Shown here in pieces: positions 21,986-34,900 of a stretch of DNA of 64,000 nucleotides. The DNA comes from Helichrysum umbraculigerum (taxonomy: Eukaryota > Streptophyta > Magnoliopsida > Asterales > Asteraceae): contig CATIUR010000002.1 in NCBI GenBank assembly GCA_949592205.1, forward strand, positions 4,000,501-4,064,500, in the 5' to 3' direction. The position numbers and the translations under genes were made by a program. The notes below the pieces were generated by a model. That model was given only the letters and a program-made list of their open reading frames with translations. It had not been told where the DNA came from and made no database searches. The first letter of the stretch is position 1. Each line of letters opens with the position of its first letter.

Positions 21986-22534
21986 TTTTGGATTAATGCT
22001 GTTGTTGATGGAAATTACCAATGTGCCATTCCATCTCATTTACAAGAATCATGTCCACCAAGACAGGACCAAACATGTGGAGCTGGACCGACACTTCATC
22101 AAAGAGAACATTGACGGAAACAACCAGCAGCTTGAATTCATCCCTACTGATTTCCAAACTGCTGACGTATTCACAAAGGCACTTTCAGTGAAGAAGTTTG
22201 AAAATCTGATAAACAATCTAAGCATGGTTGACATCCATACTTAGCTTGAGGGGGTGTAGAATATTCTAGAGAAATCAATCAGTCAACTAACTTAATGAGA
22301 ATAAAACAGTCACCTAACTTCTGGAGAATGAAACAGTCACCTGATTTCCAGGGATTCTGAATTGAAATAAGGATAGTGGATATCTTCCTTTTTGACTTTT
22401 TTAGTATTTAAGTTCCAGATTTAATGCTGTACGTAGCTCTTGCCTGTAAATTTAGAACTTGTATGTAGATTTGAAATAAGAAAGAGGAATAAGAATCACT
22501 AATTTCTTTCACTTACACTTTAATTCCTCTTTAA
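21986..22534 (+). mobile_element. Copia 3' tail (end of RNase H plus LTR fragment), unit 1
   Basis: The frame 21996-22244 encodes the end of a Copia RNase H domain, with TKHVELDRHFIKE and ADVFTKAL. It is followed by a polypurine tract (GAGGGGG) and an LTR start TGTAGAATATTC at 22255. The LTR is cut at 22534, where it joins EMC6 exon 2. No other part of the element is present, so it travels as passive cargo of the repeat unit. Confidence 0.85.
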
Positions 22535-23599
22535 ATAGCCATGACAAGAAAATAAATGACAAACCCCATGAGGCCAGTAAATCCCAAAATTCCAGCAATC
22601 ACACCACCTATGATAGACATGAACGTTCGACTGCATGATGGTCACGAGATATTAATTAATACGGACAATGGAGGAAATAACAAGGTTTCTACAATGAAGC
22701 ACGGGTGTAGTGTTTTTTTTTTTTTAACAAATCAAGAACTTATTATCAAAAACTCTAAAAGTAAGCATATAACATACGCAGTAATATATGAATAGAAATA
22801 TAGAACACAAAAGAAAGCATTTTGATGATATATAAACAAAGATATACATATATCATCAAGAAGTTGCCTTCTCATTAGCCATTACAAGCTCTATCTGTAC
22901 AATGTTTTGTCGGCTACTAATAATTTTTAGATCCCTAAAAACCGAGAAATAGATACATGAGTTCTAAACAAAGATCCATACCAGAATTAGGGTGTGTTTT
23001 ATCTCTAATGGGTCAAATGGGCAAAATTCGATAAATCAGCTAAAAGGATAAAATGTCAAAACTCATAATGTTACCAGTATTAGAATTTTATTAAAGCATC
23101 AAAAACTGTTCCTGGACCGCCTATTTTAACTTGTACAAACTTACCTGAATTCCCTGAACCCATTTGACCCACTACCTAAATTCCCCTCCCCCTCCACACG
23201 CCCGCACACATAATTTCCCCACATCTAATCCATGGTTTATGCAGCTCCAAACCATCAAATTAATGATCATCTGTCGATGTAGTTATTCAAACCGCAGTAT
23301 TGGAGTAACAGGTGAGTTGAGATGCACCATATTAGGTATAAAATGATGTAAATTGTGATGAAATTGGTAAACTGACCTATAGTATATCACCTTCATGTTA
23401 CTTTGCAAATTCTCAGCATTGAAGGTTGGCACTTCATTTTCACTAGATTTACGTCCAGATACTCTTAAATATTATGACAAAATAGTCAACATACATTAGG
23501 ATGTGAACCACATATAATTCCAATTATTTAACATCTTGAATACTTTTCAAGGTTTTTGACTCTAGTTCCATCTCAATCATGCTCTAAGGATTACCTTTT
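22535..23599 (-). pseudogene. EMC6: EMC6 fragment, unit 2
   Basis: Exon 2 remnant 22535-22630 covers SRTFMSIIGG to about VMAI and is cut by the Copia LTR. Intron 1 sequence follows. The exon 1 remnant begins at 23377 and runs to about 23465, covering PTFNAENLQSNMKVIYY, but the initiator codon and first residues are deleted. At 23599 the EMC6 flank is joined to HSK 3' flank. Confidence 0.85.
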
Positions 23600-23931
23600 T
23601 CCAGATACAACAACAATTACTGCCCTTGGTAAGATGACAGGTTCATCATTGATCATAGAGACTTACAATAGTGTAATTTTCTAAGATACTTGACAAGTAA
23701 AAGAACAAAGAAGGCAAAAATAACGGGTTATTATTATTATTTCACCAAAATGATTAGCAACATTATCTACCACAATCATTCGTGATAACAGATCACAGTT
23801 TTAAACATTAGCATTCTTCATCTTCTTATTCCCACCAATTCATTCATTCATTCATATAATAAATGGTACACGTCTTATTTCAAGTAAAAGGAAACAACTT
23901 ACCGAATCATTATCATAATCATCCATCTGGA

Positions 23932-25068
23932 TTAATTGGGAACGGTACTAACAATTCTAGCACCAACTCTATCCAACTTCTGAACCATAGCAGATGCTTT
24001 TAAATTCCTATCCACCATAAAAGCCTCAACCATCTTCTTCCCAATCTCTCTCCCTTTGTCCTCATCATCCGTAACCGCCACAGCAGTTGGTACAGCTCCA
24101 CTTATCGTGCACCCAAACGCACCCGCTTCCAGTGTAGCCTTCTTCACAGAATCCATCCCAGGAATCAAAGGGAAGTGTTTCGGCTCCACAATCTTATCAA
24201 ACGACAATGCCTTTCCTAACCCAACAACATCCCCTTGCAACACAGCAGCCACCAACGCACCCGCCTGACTACTATTTCATATATGATGCGACATGGTTAT
24301 CTATTTCGGCAATGCCGCCCTCATCTTTTTTGTTGGGGCTTCGAATTCAGGATTCACCAACACAAAACACTAATTCTTATCATCAGGAAATTTTAAACTA
24401 ATCATTTCCAAGGGGTCAAAGCTCCTTACTAGTACAAACCCACCCATGATACAGGGTGCAATATTATCTGCATGATAACCGGATACTTTAGCTTCCGATT
24501 CGAGTCCCGCAAGGACCATATCGGAAGCCGGAAGTTTTTCACCGAAAATCTGATTAACAGCGACGGCCGTTGCGGTGGCACTGGCGGGACTGGAGCCGAG
24601 ACCCCTGCCAAGTGAGATACCTTTTTGTAAGGATAAAGAAATACCGACGGATCAGATATTGAGCATTTTCATGACGGAAATAGCAGCGATGCCAGCGCAA
24701 TGGTACAAAGGGTTTTTGCTGACCTTTGTAGCGCCGGTGATGTCGGAGATTGAGGCCTGGACAGGGTGGACATTAGTGTCGATAATGAGGGTGACGTAAT
24801 CATCGATACCGTCAACAGCGCAACCAAGAAAGTCAAAACCAGGACCCAGATTGGCAACGGTAGCTGGAGCAAAAGATTTGACAGACGAATAAAGGGGGTG
24901 AGGCTCTTGGATATGAAGTCGATTCTGATTTGAAGTGATGGATTGATTACATCGAATTAAAGATGATGATGACGACGACGATAATCGAAGAAGCTTTGAA
25001 TGATTATTAGTTGGTGAGAATGGAAAACTAGGATTTTTGGTGAATGAAGGTTGATTGCAAATAGCCAT
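23932..25068 (-). pseudogene. HSK: HSK-2, homoserine kinase pseudogene
   Basis: It has an ATG start at 25068 and the usual transit-like N-terminus. Lesions: TGA at 24652-24654 in place of Arg (after KMLNI, a CGA-to-TGA change), the TAG after ALPK shared with HSK-1, and the shared TGA at 24277-24279. The ATP-binding loop reads ISLGRGLGSS instead of LPLGSGLGSS, so key residues are altered. The third motif region keeps Gly (AFGCTISGA) but has Val in GAVPT. The last codon differs (VPN rather than VPI). Confidence 0.9.
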
Positions 25069-25249
25069 TTTATTTTAGAGGGTGTTTGGACTTAGTTTTG
25101 AAGATGATAATATTCAGATTATTGTGTTAATGTTTGTGAACAAATTATTAATAAGCAATTATTTGAAGTTTAGAGGATGTGAAAACGCAGATGAAAACGT
25201 TGATTTGTAGAAGCATGAAGCTGCTACCTGCTGCACCAAATCGCAGGTC

Positions 25250-25795
25250 GGTTTTGGATTAATGCTATTGTTGATGGAAATTACCAATGTGCCATTCCAT
25301 CTCATTTACAAGAATCATGTCCACCAAGACAAGACCAAACATGTGGAGCTGGACCGACACTTCATCAAAGAGAGCATAAACGGAAACAACCAGCAGCTTG
25401 AATTCATCCCTACTGATTTCCAAACTGCTGACGTATTCACAAAGGCACTTTCAGTGAAGAAGTTTGAAAATCTGATAAACAATCTAAGCATGGTTGACAT
25501 CCAAACTTAGCTTGAGGGGGTGTAGAATATTCTGGAGAAATCAATCAGTCACCTAACTTCTTGAGAATAAAATAGTCACCTAACTTCTGGAGAATGAAAC
25601 AGTCACCTGATTTCCAGGGATTCTGAATTAAAATAAGGATAGCGGATATCTTCCTTTTTGACCTTTTTAGTAATTTAGTTCCAGATTTAATGTTGTAGCT
25701 CTTGCCTATAAATTTAGAACTTGTATGTAGATTTGAAATAAGAAAGAGGAATAAGAATCACTAATTTCTTTCACTTACACTTTCATTCCTCTTTA
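25250..25795 (+). mobile_element. Copia 3' tail, unit 2
   Basis: The RNase H end (25262-25510) is of the type with KNHVHQDKTKHV and QQLEF. The LTR fragment starts at 25521 (TGTAGAATATTC) and is cut where EMC6 exon 2 begins near 25796. This has the same structure as unit 1. Confidence 0.85.
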
Positions 25796-26870
25796 AATAG
25801 CCATGACAAGAAAATAAATGACAAACCCCATGAGGCCAGTAAATCTTAAAATTCCAGCAATCACACCACCGATGATAGACATGAATGTTCGAATGCATGA
25901 TGGTCACAAGATATTAATTAATACAGCCAATGGAGGAAATAACAAGGTTTCTACAATGAAGCACGGGTGTAGTGTTTTTTTTTTTTTAACAAATCAAGAA
26001 CTTATTATCAAAAACTCTAAAAGTAAGAAAATAACATACGCAGTAATATATGAATAGAAATATAGAACACAAAAGAAAGCATTTTGATGATATATAAACA
26101 AAGATATACATATATCATCAAGAAGTTGCCTTCTCATTAGCCATTACAACAGCTCTATCTGTACAATGTTTTGTCGGCTACTAATAATTTTTAGATCCCT
26201 AAAAACCGAGAAATAGATACATGAGCTCTAAACAAAGATCCAGACCAGAATTAGGGTGTGTTTTATCACTAATGGGTCAAATGGGCAAAATTAGATAAAT
26301 CACTCAAAGGATAACAGGTCAAAACTCATAATGTCACCAGTATTAGATTTTTATTAAAGCTTCAAAAGGTGTTCCTGGTCAGCCCATTTTAACTCGTACA
26401 AACCTACCTGAATTCCATGATCCCATTTGACCCACTACCTAAACTCCCCTCCCCCTCCGCGCGCCCACACACACTCAATATCCCCACATCTAATTCATGG
26501 TTTATGCAGCTCCAAACCATCAAATTAATGATCAGCTGTCGATATAGTTGTTCAAACCGTAGTATTGGAGTAACAGGTGAGATGAGAAGCATCATATTAG
26601 GTATAAAATGATGTAAATTGTGATGAAATTGGTAAACTGACCTGTAGTATATCACCTTCATGTTACTTTGCAAATTCTCAACATTGAAGGTTGGCACTTC
26701 ATTTTCACTAGATTTCCTTCTAGATACGCTTAAATATTATGACAAAACAGTCAACATACATTAGGATGTGAACCACATATAATTCCAATTATTTAACATC
26801 TTGAATACTTTTCAAGGTTTTTGACTCTAGTTCCATCTCAATCATGCTCTAAGGATTACCTTTTTCCAGA
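25796..26870 (-). pseudogene. EMC6: EMC6 fragment, unit 3
   Basis: Exon 2 remnant 25796-25892 has lost its acceptor: CAG has become CAT directly before the exon. The exon 1 remnant starts at 26642 and covers PTFNVENLQSNMKVIYY, with the start codon deleted. It ends at the common EMC6-HSK junction near 26868. Confidence 0.85.
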
Positions 26871-27130
26871 TACAACAACAATTACTGCCCTTGGTAAGAT
26901 GACAGGTTCATCATTGATCATAGAGACTTACAATAGTGTAGTTTTCTAAGATACTTGACAACTAAAAGAACAAAGAAGGCAAAAATAACGGGTTATTATT
27001 ATTATTTCACCAAAGTGATTAGCAACATTATCTACCACAATCATTCGTGATAACATATCACAGTTTTAAACATTAGCATTCTTCATCTTCTTATTCCCAC
27101 CAATTCATTCATTCATTCATATAATAAATG

Positions 27131-27135
27131 GTAAA
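27131..27135. other. Target site duplication GTAAA (left) of the Gypsy element
   Basis: GTAAA precedes the 5' LTR and is repeated at 39881-39885 after the 3' LTR. The uninterrupted site in other units reads AATGGTACACGTCTT. Confidence 0.9.
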
Positions 27136-28867
27136 TGTGACACCCGACGATTTAGGGTTACTGATTAACCTACTAGAAATCCTAATTACGTGTTTAGTTT
27201 AGTATTAGGCTAAATACTTGTAATTACTTGTAACTATTTGTGTATTTATGTGAATATACACCCCCGTAATTGATTATATTACGCTTATGTAATTAATTGT
27301 AATTACACTTACGCAATTTGGTGAAATTGTGCAAAACAACCGGACGGAGTCCGACGCATTATAAATGCGACGTTGGTGAAAACATTTCTATAAATAACTT
27401 TAATCTATTTTTAGAAGTTACTTATCATTATTTATTATTTTGATAAAATAATACTCGAAAGACTTAGGCGTTTTGGTTAAAACGTCTCAAATGCAAAGAA
27501 AACGCGAGAATTTAATTCAGCGACCAAATAAACGTCAATAATTATTTTGGCAACATAAATTAAGTATTTTAAATAATACTTCAATGGAAATTTATCCAAA
27601 TTATATCGTTAATCTAAACGACTCAAAATAACGTTACGCGATTAAACCGCCGTAGAACAAACACGCAAATCGAGGCCGACGAATTAACGAAACATTTTTA
27701 TAAATGTTTTTAAGTATTTTGATAAATATCTCAATCAAAAATATTGAAATTTAAGTCGTCACTTAAAAACGCGTATAAAACATTTAACGTATAAATAAAC
27801 GTCTAAGCAACCGAGCAAACGAACGTAAAACGCAACAAATTAAGTTAAGAATGGAAAAAGACCAAAATACCCTTGTGTGGGGCCCCCCCTAAACCGGCCC
27901 CCATGTGCACCACCACCACCTCACCCTCTCACACTTCATGCAATTTTACATAATTGCATCATTTCTCCCAAACCCACTCAACCTCCATGCATTTGGTCAT
28001 TTATCCATCATTTTACTTAACCATTTCTCCCAATACTCTCTCTCAAACCTCTCATTTTCTGGAAACAACTCAGCCCACAACTCCACCATTGATACACCAC
28101 ATCACCACCATTAATCAAGAACAAAAGAAGAAGCTAAACTCAAGATCAACAACATCATCATCCACTCTTGTTCTTCTTCATCATCTCTTTGTAAGAATCA
28201 TAAACCCTTCACTTATTTTACTTTTAATCTACTGATTATGATGTTATTAAGCTCTATCAACAAGATTATGTCCAAACCTTGTGCTAAAATACGTTTTTAT
28301 AACTTATACTTTAACATGCATGAATCTGCCTAAAAATCGACAGTTCACGAAAATATTCGTATAAAATCATCTGTTAATAGTTAGAGGTCGAATTTTTTTT
28401 TTAAAATTTGCGTATCGAAAATATCTACAACTTTCATGTTTTACACTTTTTCCAGAAACGTACTCATTTTTCTCTACGAGCCGATTTATAAGACTGACCA
28501 GGAAGTTTTTCGATAAAATGTGTTCGGTTGTTACGCGGCTTTATTTAACTATGTTAATGGACATATTGGAAGCTGAAATTTTGATATGTTAGTCTAGACT
28601 CATTGTAGATCAGTTGGTAAAAATTTGAAAGTTTGATTTGGACTATAGATAGGTGAAATCAGTTGGCGTAATGACCCGACATAAACCGAAAACATTGAAT
28701 CTTGAAGTTTAAGGTGTAAACTTAAAACCGACATCTCGAAACGACCACAATATGAAATAATAACTTTTATAAACTTTATTTACTGGAATATGGCTTGGGT
28801 GAAAGGTTCGGGTCAAACCGCCATACTTGACCACGTTTTTGGACTTAGCAAATTGAGACAGATTTAA

Positions 28868-29215
28868 GTGACGCATGATCCCCGAAATTCTAGCGACACT
28901 TGGCAAGTGACGCTTGTAGTGACGCTACTTTATTTTTAACGCACTCCCATAGTGACGCCCTTATTATCTGAAAATGCTTATGTACGACACTACTTAAGTG
29001 ACGCTTAATCACCTTATCCGACACTACCTAAGTGACGCCTGAAGTGACTGAACTATTATATTAGCGGCACTTACCCTTAGTGCCGCCATGCCTTAGTGAC
29101 GCCCGTATCCGACACTTCTTAAGTGATGCTATTTAAATCTGAAAACGCATATTATGTGGCACTTCCTAAGTGCCGCCCCTAACTAGCAAGTGACGCATGA
29201 AGTGTCGCATGAAAC
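28868..29215. repeat. AGTGACGC/GTGCCGCC short-motif cluster in the LTR
   Basis: Variants of (T)AAGTGACGC, GACACTACCTAAGTGACG and GGCACTTACCCTTAGTGCCGCC recur over 350 bp. Several are arranged as small inverted repeats (GGCACTT...AAGTGCCGCC). The same cluster is at about 38155-38495 in the 3' LTR. Confidence 0.75.
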
Positions 29216-29732
29216 AGAATCCTTAAAAACTAGTTTTCTCACTAAGTGTTAAACTTCAAGTAACGTTAATACTTTTACAATGCAACGTTATAACTCATGA
29301 AACATACTATACATATGAAAGTATAACATCATCCTAATAATAATGTCTTAACGAATTATTATTACAAACTTTCACCAACGGGTCGTACACGTTTTTGATA
29401 AACAAACTTGCACAACTTATTTGGACATACTAGTTGATGAACTAGCTCTAGGTGGACATTAACCCTCCACCTACACGATTGGCTTAAGTGGACATTGACC
29501 CCCACTTATACAATCACTCTAGATAGTCTTATGAGACATCTACTTACACAACCTTATACGCTTAGGACGTTAGAAGGTTGCGCTTTGGACTTTGCTTGCT
29601 ATTTGATTATTGCTTGCTACCTGCTTAACTCTGGTGAGTTTCATAGCCCCTTTTTTACTGTTTTACAACTACTTTTGGGGGAGAATACATACTACAACTG
29701 ATTTATACTCATTTTTGCATTCGTGCAATAAC

Positions 29733-29843
29733 ATATTTACTTATCGTTTGTTAACGATACACTTGCAACATATTTACTTATCGTTTGTTAACGATACACT
29801 TGCAACTCATTTACTCATCGTTTGTTAACGATACATTTACAAC
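29733..29843. repeat. Three 37-bp tandem repeats with palindromic core
   Basis: The units are 29733-29769, 29770-29806 and 29807-29843. Each contains ATCGTTTGTTAACGAT, an inverted repeat around TTAA. The first two are nearly identical and the third has a few changes. Further ATCGTTAGCTAACGAT and CATTTGTGAATG variants occur at about 30154 and 30182. Confidence 0.9.
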
Positions 29844-30594
29844 ACCACTGCTTTTATGATCACAAGTACTATAACAACTTTTTATACGGATTGCATGAGA
29901 CCTGAATAATCCACTAAAGTCCTCTACCCCATCATAGTCATTAAAATTTGTGCGTGAGTATTATTGGGTGGTACCATCAGGGTTTGACAAACCTCGTCCG
30001 GGCTAGTCGCGCTAGCCAACCCACGGGCGCAGTATTACTTGTGATTTAGAGGTGTATTCGGATTAGTACACTTACCGGAGGCAAACAACGTTAAGCTTGA
30101 CTATGAGACTCATGTAAATGGTATACTTATATTGCATTTTGCAATACTTTTACTTATCGTTAGCTAACGATACTTTTAACTGTCATTTGTGAATGATACA
30201 ACTTGAAATCTTGTGGATCATAACTAAACGATTGTTTACAAACCTATGAACTCACCAACTTTATGTTGACCTTTTAGTATGTATTTCTCAGGTAACCCGC
30301 CGCAGTAGGAAGCTTATGGAAAGCCTAGCTCGAGTCGCATTGTTTTCAAATTTCAAGAGATTAGATTGCATTTAGCTGTATTTTGTATAATCAGTTATGT
30401 ATTAGAAATCTCTTAGCGGTTTATGCGAACTCCAGACTTATTGTAAACATTTGAAATTATGGTAATGTAACTTTTTATTAAAACGTCTCATATAGAGGTC
30501 GTTTGTTGTAATCTTGTGTTGTGATATTTAATTTGGTCGGCGCCCCCATGACAACTTATGTTTCCGCTGCCACGTGTTTTGGGGGTGCGACAGA

Positions 30595-30610
30595 TTGGTA
30601 TCAGAGCCTA
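30595..30610 (+). other. Primer binding site of the Gypsy chromovirus
   Basis: TTGGTATCAGAGCC lies two bases after the 5' LTR end. It matches the standard plant PBS complementary to the 3' end of initiator methionine tRNA. Confidence 0.85.
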
Positions 30611-30912
30611 AGGTTATAGCGAACTAGGATTGCATTAGTGACCTAGACTATGACCGTTAGGTTAGTATTCTTGTTTGGTATGACTAATTCAGTAATTGCA
30701 TCAATTGAACTTAATTTAACATAGCCTGATCAACTATGTACAATTAAAGGATATTTGATGCAAGACCTGAAATGGTTATAGTAAACGAGGGTACGATAGA
30801 AAACGTAACCAAGGATAGAATGGGACCAACCTTATACGTGCTTATGTGCTAGGTTATTATATTTCTATTTATAACCTCAACTTCTTATATACAAAACTCC
30901 TTGCCACAGAAA

Positions 30913-31632
30913 ATGGCAACCACTCCCATCGCTACGTCTCCCAACTCTGAGAACGAAGCCCAAACACGACCCGCTACTGAAGGAATCGTTACTATGTATT
31001 CAGCACCAAACTCACCTGAACGACTTTACTACATCACTGGCGAAGCCCGAGTGTTACGTACTCGCCCAAGGAGTACCAGATCATCTCGAGCCAACCCTTA
31101 CTCAAACTCCATCGATAATACCTCACGCCATTCCGCATACCCCCGTAGATGGGACTGGCTACCCACAACTCTCAATACTTGGAGATCTGAGGAAAACATA
31201 CAAGTTTCTGCTGATCCTATGGACATCTCCCCATATACACAAGAACCCATCCACCATACTGTTCCAGTGCTTACTGCTCGACTTCATCGTCATGAGGAAA
31301 GACTCGAGAGCTTAGAGCGGGAGGAATATGTGGTACAAACATACTGGATGAGCCAATCACACGACCGCATTGCACAACTTTTTCAAGAACAGGAGGCCGC
31401 GACGCGTACTATAGAGATGATTCACCAACAAGTAATTGATGACAGAGGCGCGGTCGACCTCCTACAAGCAAGATTGGAAGAATGTGAACAACGCTCACGG
31501 GAAGCTGAAGAGTACACCCGAACACTAGAGCAACGACTAACCTTGGCTGAGGATAATGCCAGACAAGCTGGCAGACTTGCAGGAACCGTGGAGCGACTTG
31601 TCACATTAATGGAACGAATAAACTTGCGTTGA
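30913..31632 (+). CDS. Additional ORF between 5' LTR and gag, coiled-coil protein of unknown function
   Basis: The frame has 239 residues from the ATG at 30913 (MATTPIATSP); four further in-frame codons upstream begin with TTG and were not used. The N-terminal ~100 residues are rich in Ser, Thr, Pro and Arg and look disordered. Residues ~115-239 have long charged heptad-like stretches (HEERLESLEREEY, LLQARLEECEQRSREAEEY, RTLEQRLTLAEDNARQ), a probable coiled coil. It lies on the same strand as gag, upstream of it and in the position of a leader-encoded protein. I recognise no retroviral domain. The intact frame in a young element suggests that it is maintained, but its role is unknown. Confidence 0.8.
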   Translation: MATTPIATSPNSENEAQTRPATEGIVTMYSAPNSPERLYYITGEARVLRTRPRSTRSSRANPYSNSIDNTSRHSAYPRRWDWLPTTLNTWRSEENIQVSADPMDISPYTQEPIHHTVPVLTARLHRHEERLESLEREEYVVQTYWMSQSHDRIAQLFQEQEAATRTIEMIHQQVIDDRGAVDLLQARLEECEQRSREAEEYTRTLEQRLTLAEDNARQAGRLAGTVERLVTLMERINLR

Positions 31633-31935
31633 GACTAGTTTGATCTTTATCTTGTAACCTACTAAGGCGGGATGTGCCCATTTATCTATCTTATGTTGTC
31701 TTTTGTAAACTCTTGAACTAAGACCGGATGTAGCGCTGCCCGGCATGTTTTGTGAACTCTCAAGTATTGTAATCATTTGAACTCGCGCCTTTGTATGGTC
31801 ATGAAATTTGCTTCCTTGTTTTATTGAATATCTTGCTGTACATACTTGTTTTACCTTCTTGTGTACACCTGCAAAGACTTTAAGATCCTACTCACTGAAA
31901 TCTTATGTGCCTCTTATTTTCTTTCTTTTAGAATC

Positions 31936-34900
31936 ATGGCACCAAAACGTCAAATGAGCTCCGCTGATATCGAAAGACTTGTCAATCAGAGGGTCCAAGC
32001 AGCCCTAGAAGCTGCCAGAAACAATCCTGATCCGAACCAAGGAAATCCAGGAGGTGCAGGCAACAACCCACCTGTGCCAAAGCCCTGCACCCACAAAGAT
32101 TTCATGAATTGTAAACCTCTCCATTTCAAAGGAACCGAAGGAGCCGTCGGTCTCATGCGATGGATTGAGAAAATGGAGTCCGTTTTCCGCATAAGTAACT
32201 GTCAAGAAGAGAACAAAGTCAAATTCTCTACCTACACTCTAGCTGAGGGTGCGCTCACCTTCTGGAACTCATACGCCCAAACCCATGGTATTGATACTGC
32301 CTATCAAATGTCTTGGGATGAACTCAAAAACTTGCTGAGGGAAGAATATTGTCCACGCGAGCAACTCCAACAGCTCGAACATGAATTCTGGAACCTCACA
32401 GTTCAAGGAAACGACATTACTAGCTACACAACCAGATTTCACCAGCTTGCTCTCCTTTGTCCATCCATGGTGGACCCTGAATCCAAACGTGTCGAAAGAT
32501 ACATTTGGGGGCTACCTGATTCCATCCAAGGCAATGTCATCTCTTCCAAACCCGGGACCATCCAAAGTGCTGTCCGAATGGCACACGAGCTCATGGCTCA
32601 AATTGTTCGCCGTGGGACACCCACAGTGAAAACCACCGGGGATAACAAAAGAAAATGGTCCGGAAATAACAACAATCAGCAGCAACAGCCAACCAAGAAG
32701 GCCGAGACTGTTAAGGCCTACACCTCCGGTTCAGGGTCGGGGGAGAAGAAAGGGTACGTTGGGAACAAACCTTACTGTTCCAAGTGTACTCTACACCACG
32801 AAGGCCCCTGTACCTGTACCAAGTGCAAACGGCAGGGACATCTAGCTAAAGATTGTAGAACCCCTAACCCAAATACCAACCCCAATGCACCAAAGGCTTG
32901 TTTCGAGTGTGGCAGCACTGCCCATTTCCGGAATAATTGCCCGAAACGAAACAACAACAACAACAACAGGAACAACAATAACAACAACAACCCTCGCGGT
33001 CGAGCTTTTGTACTCAATGCTGGAGAGGCCCGTCAAGATCCCAACGTTGTTACGGGTATGTTTCTCCTCAACGATCTAACCGTTTCAGTTTTATTCGATA
33101 CTGGCGCTGATAAAAGTTTCATATCTGATGAGTTTTGTCCGTTACTCAACATTACTCCCACTGCCTTAGATGCTAAGTTCACAGTAGAATTAGCAAACGG
33201 CAAACTGATAGAGGCCGATAGTGTGATACCTAATTGCACTCTAAACCTAGCCAACGAAATTTTCCCCATAAACCTCATCCCTGTTGAAATCGGGAGCTTC
33301 GATGTCATCGTAGGCATGGACTGGTTGTCCAAGCATCATGCTGAAATTGTCTTTTTTGAAAAGATTATGCGTATACCTCTCGCTACCGGTGGAATCTTGA
33401 TCATACAGGGGGAGACTGGTAGGAGAAACTTAAACATCACCTCTTGTATGAAAACCCAAAAGTACCTGAGAAAAGGGTACCCGGCAATCCTCGCCCATGT
33501 AACCGAAATGAAGTCGGCCGAAAAGATACTTGAGGATGTGCCCATCGTCCGAGACTTTCCAGAAGTCTTTCCTGAAGATTTGCCAGGCCTTCCCCCGCCT
33601 AGACAAGTCGAATTCCAAATCGACTTTGTGCCCGGTGCTGCACCCGTGGCACGAGCACCATACAGATTAGCTCCATCAGAGCTGCAGGAGTTATCCACTC
33701 AATTACAGGAACTCCTGGACAAGGGATTCATTCGACCAAGTTCCTCACCCTGGGGAGCTCCGGTCCTCTTCGTTAAAAAGAAGGACGGATCCTTCAGAAT
33801 GTGTATCGATTACCGTGAACTGAACAAACTTACTATCAAAAACCGATACCCACTTCCTAGAATCGATGACTTATTTGACCAACTTCAAGGTTCAAGCTTT
33901 TATTCAAAGATCGACCTTCGGTCTGGTTATCACCAACTCCGCGTTCGAGACGCCGACATCCCAAAAACCGCATTCCGAACCCGCTACGGGCATTACGAAT
34001 TCCAAGTGATGCCTTTTGGCTTAACCAACGCACCGGCTGTATTCATGGACCTTATGAATCGGGTGTGCAAACCATATCTAGATAAGTTTGTCATTGTGTT
34101 CATTGATGACATCTTGATCTACTCTCGCAACGAAACAGAACATGGCCAACACCTCAAAACTATCTTGGAATTACTCAGACACGAGGAGTTATACGCCAAG
34201 TTCTCCAAGTGTGAGTTCTGGATGCAAACAGTACAGTTCCTGGGGCATGTCGTTGACAGCCAAGGGATACGTGTTGATCCAGCAAAAATCGAGGCCATCA
34301 AGTGCTGGAAAGCACCAACTACTCCAACCGAGGTCCGACAATTCTTAGGTCTCGCTGGATATTACCGGCGATTCATAGAGAACTTTTCCCGAATTGCTCA
34401 ACCATTAACCTCCTTGACTCAGAAAGACAAGAAATTCGATTGAACCAATAAACAAGAGTCAGCCTTCCAACTCCTGAAACAGAAACTCTGCAGTGCACCA
34501 ATCCTGTCCTTACCCGAAGGCACCGATGATTTCGTAGTTTACTGCGACGCCTCACACCAAGGACTAGGTTGTGTGTTAATGCAACGTGAAAAAGTCATCG
34601 CCTACGCCTCACGACAACTAAAAATCCACGAAAAGAACTACACCACACATGACCTTGAATTGGGAGCTGTAGTTTTTGCACTCAAAATCTGGAGACACTA
34701 CCTGTATGGTACAAAATGTACTATCTTCACTGACCACAAAAGCCTTCAACATATCTTTGATCAGAAGGACCTAAACATGAGACAACGTCGTTGGGTCGAG
34801 TTACTTAGTGACTACGACTGTGAAATCCGATACCACCCGGGTAAGGCTAACGTTGTTGCCGATGCCCTAAGCCGAAAAGAACGAGTGAAACCCCTTCGAG

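Larger units (their letters stand above)
27136..30592 (+). repeat. 5' LTR of the Gypsy chromovirus
   Basis: It starts TGTGACACCC and ends GGGTGCGACA. It contains a TATA-like TATAAATAA near 27391, a region of short AGTGACGC-type repeats (about 28868-29215) and three 37-bp repeats (29733-29843). The short open frames inside are repeated in the 3' LTR and are not considered genes. Confidence 0.93.

Noticed and set aside
27905..29828. Open frames inside the chromovirus LTR (also at 37192-39116)
   Set aside because: They occur identically in both LTRs only because the LTRs are near-identical, and they are rich in His/Thr/Leu low-complexity sequence.
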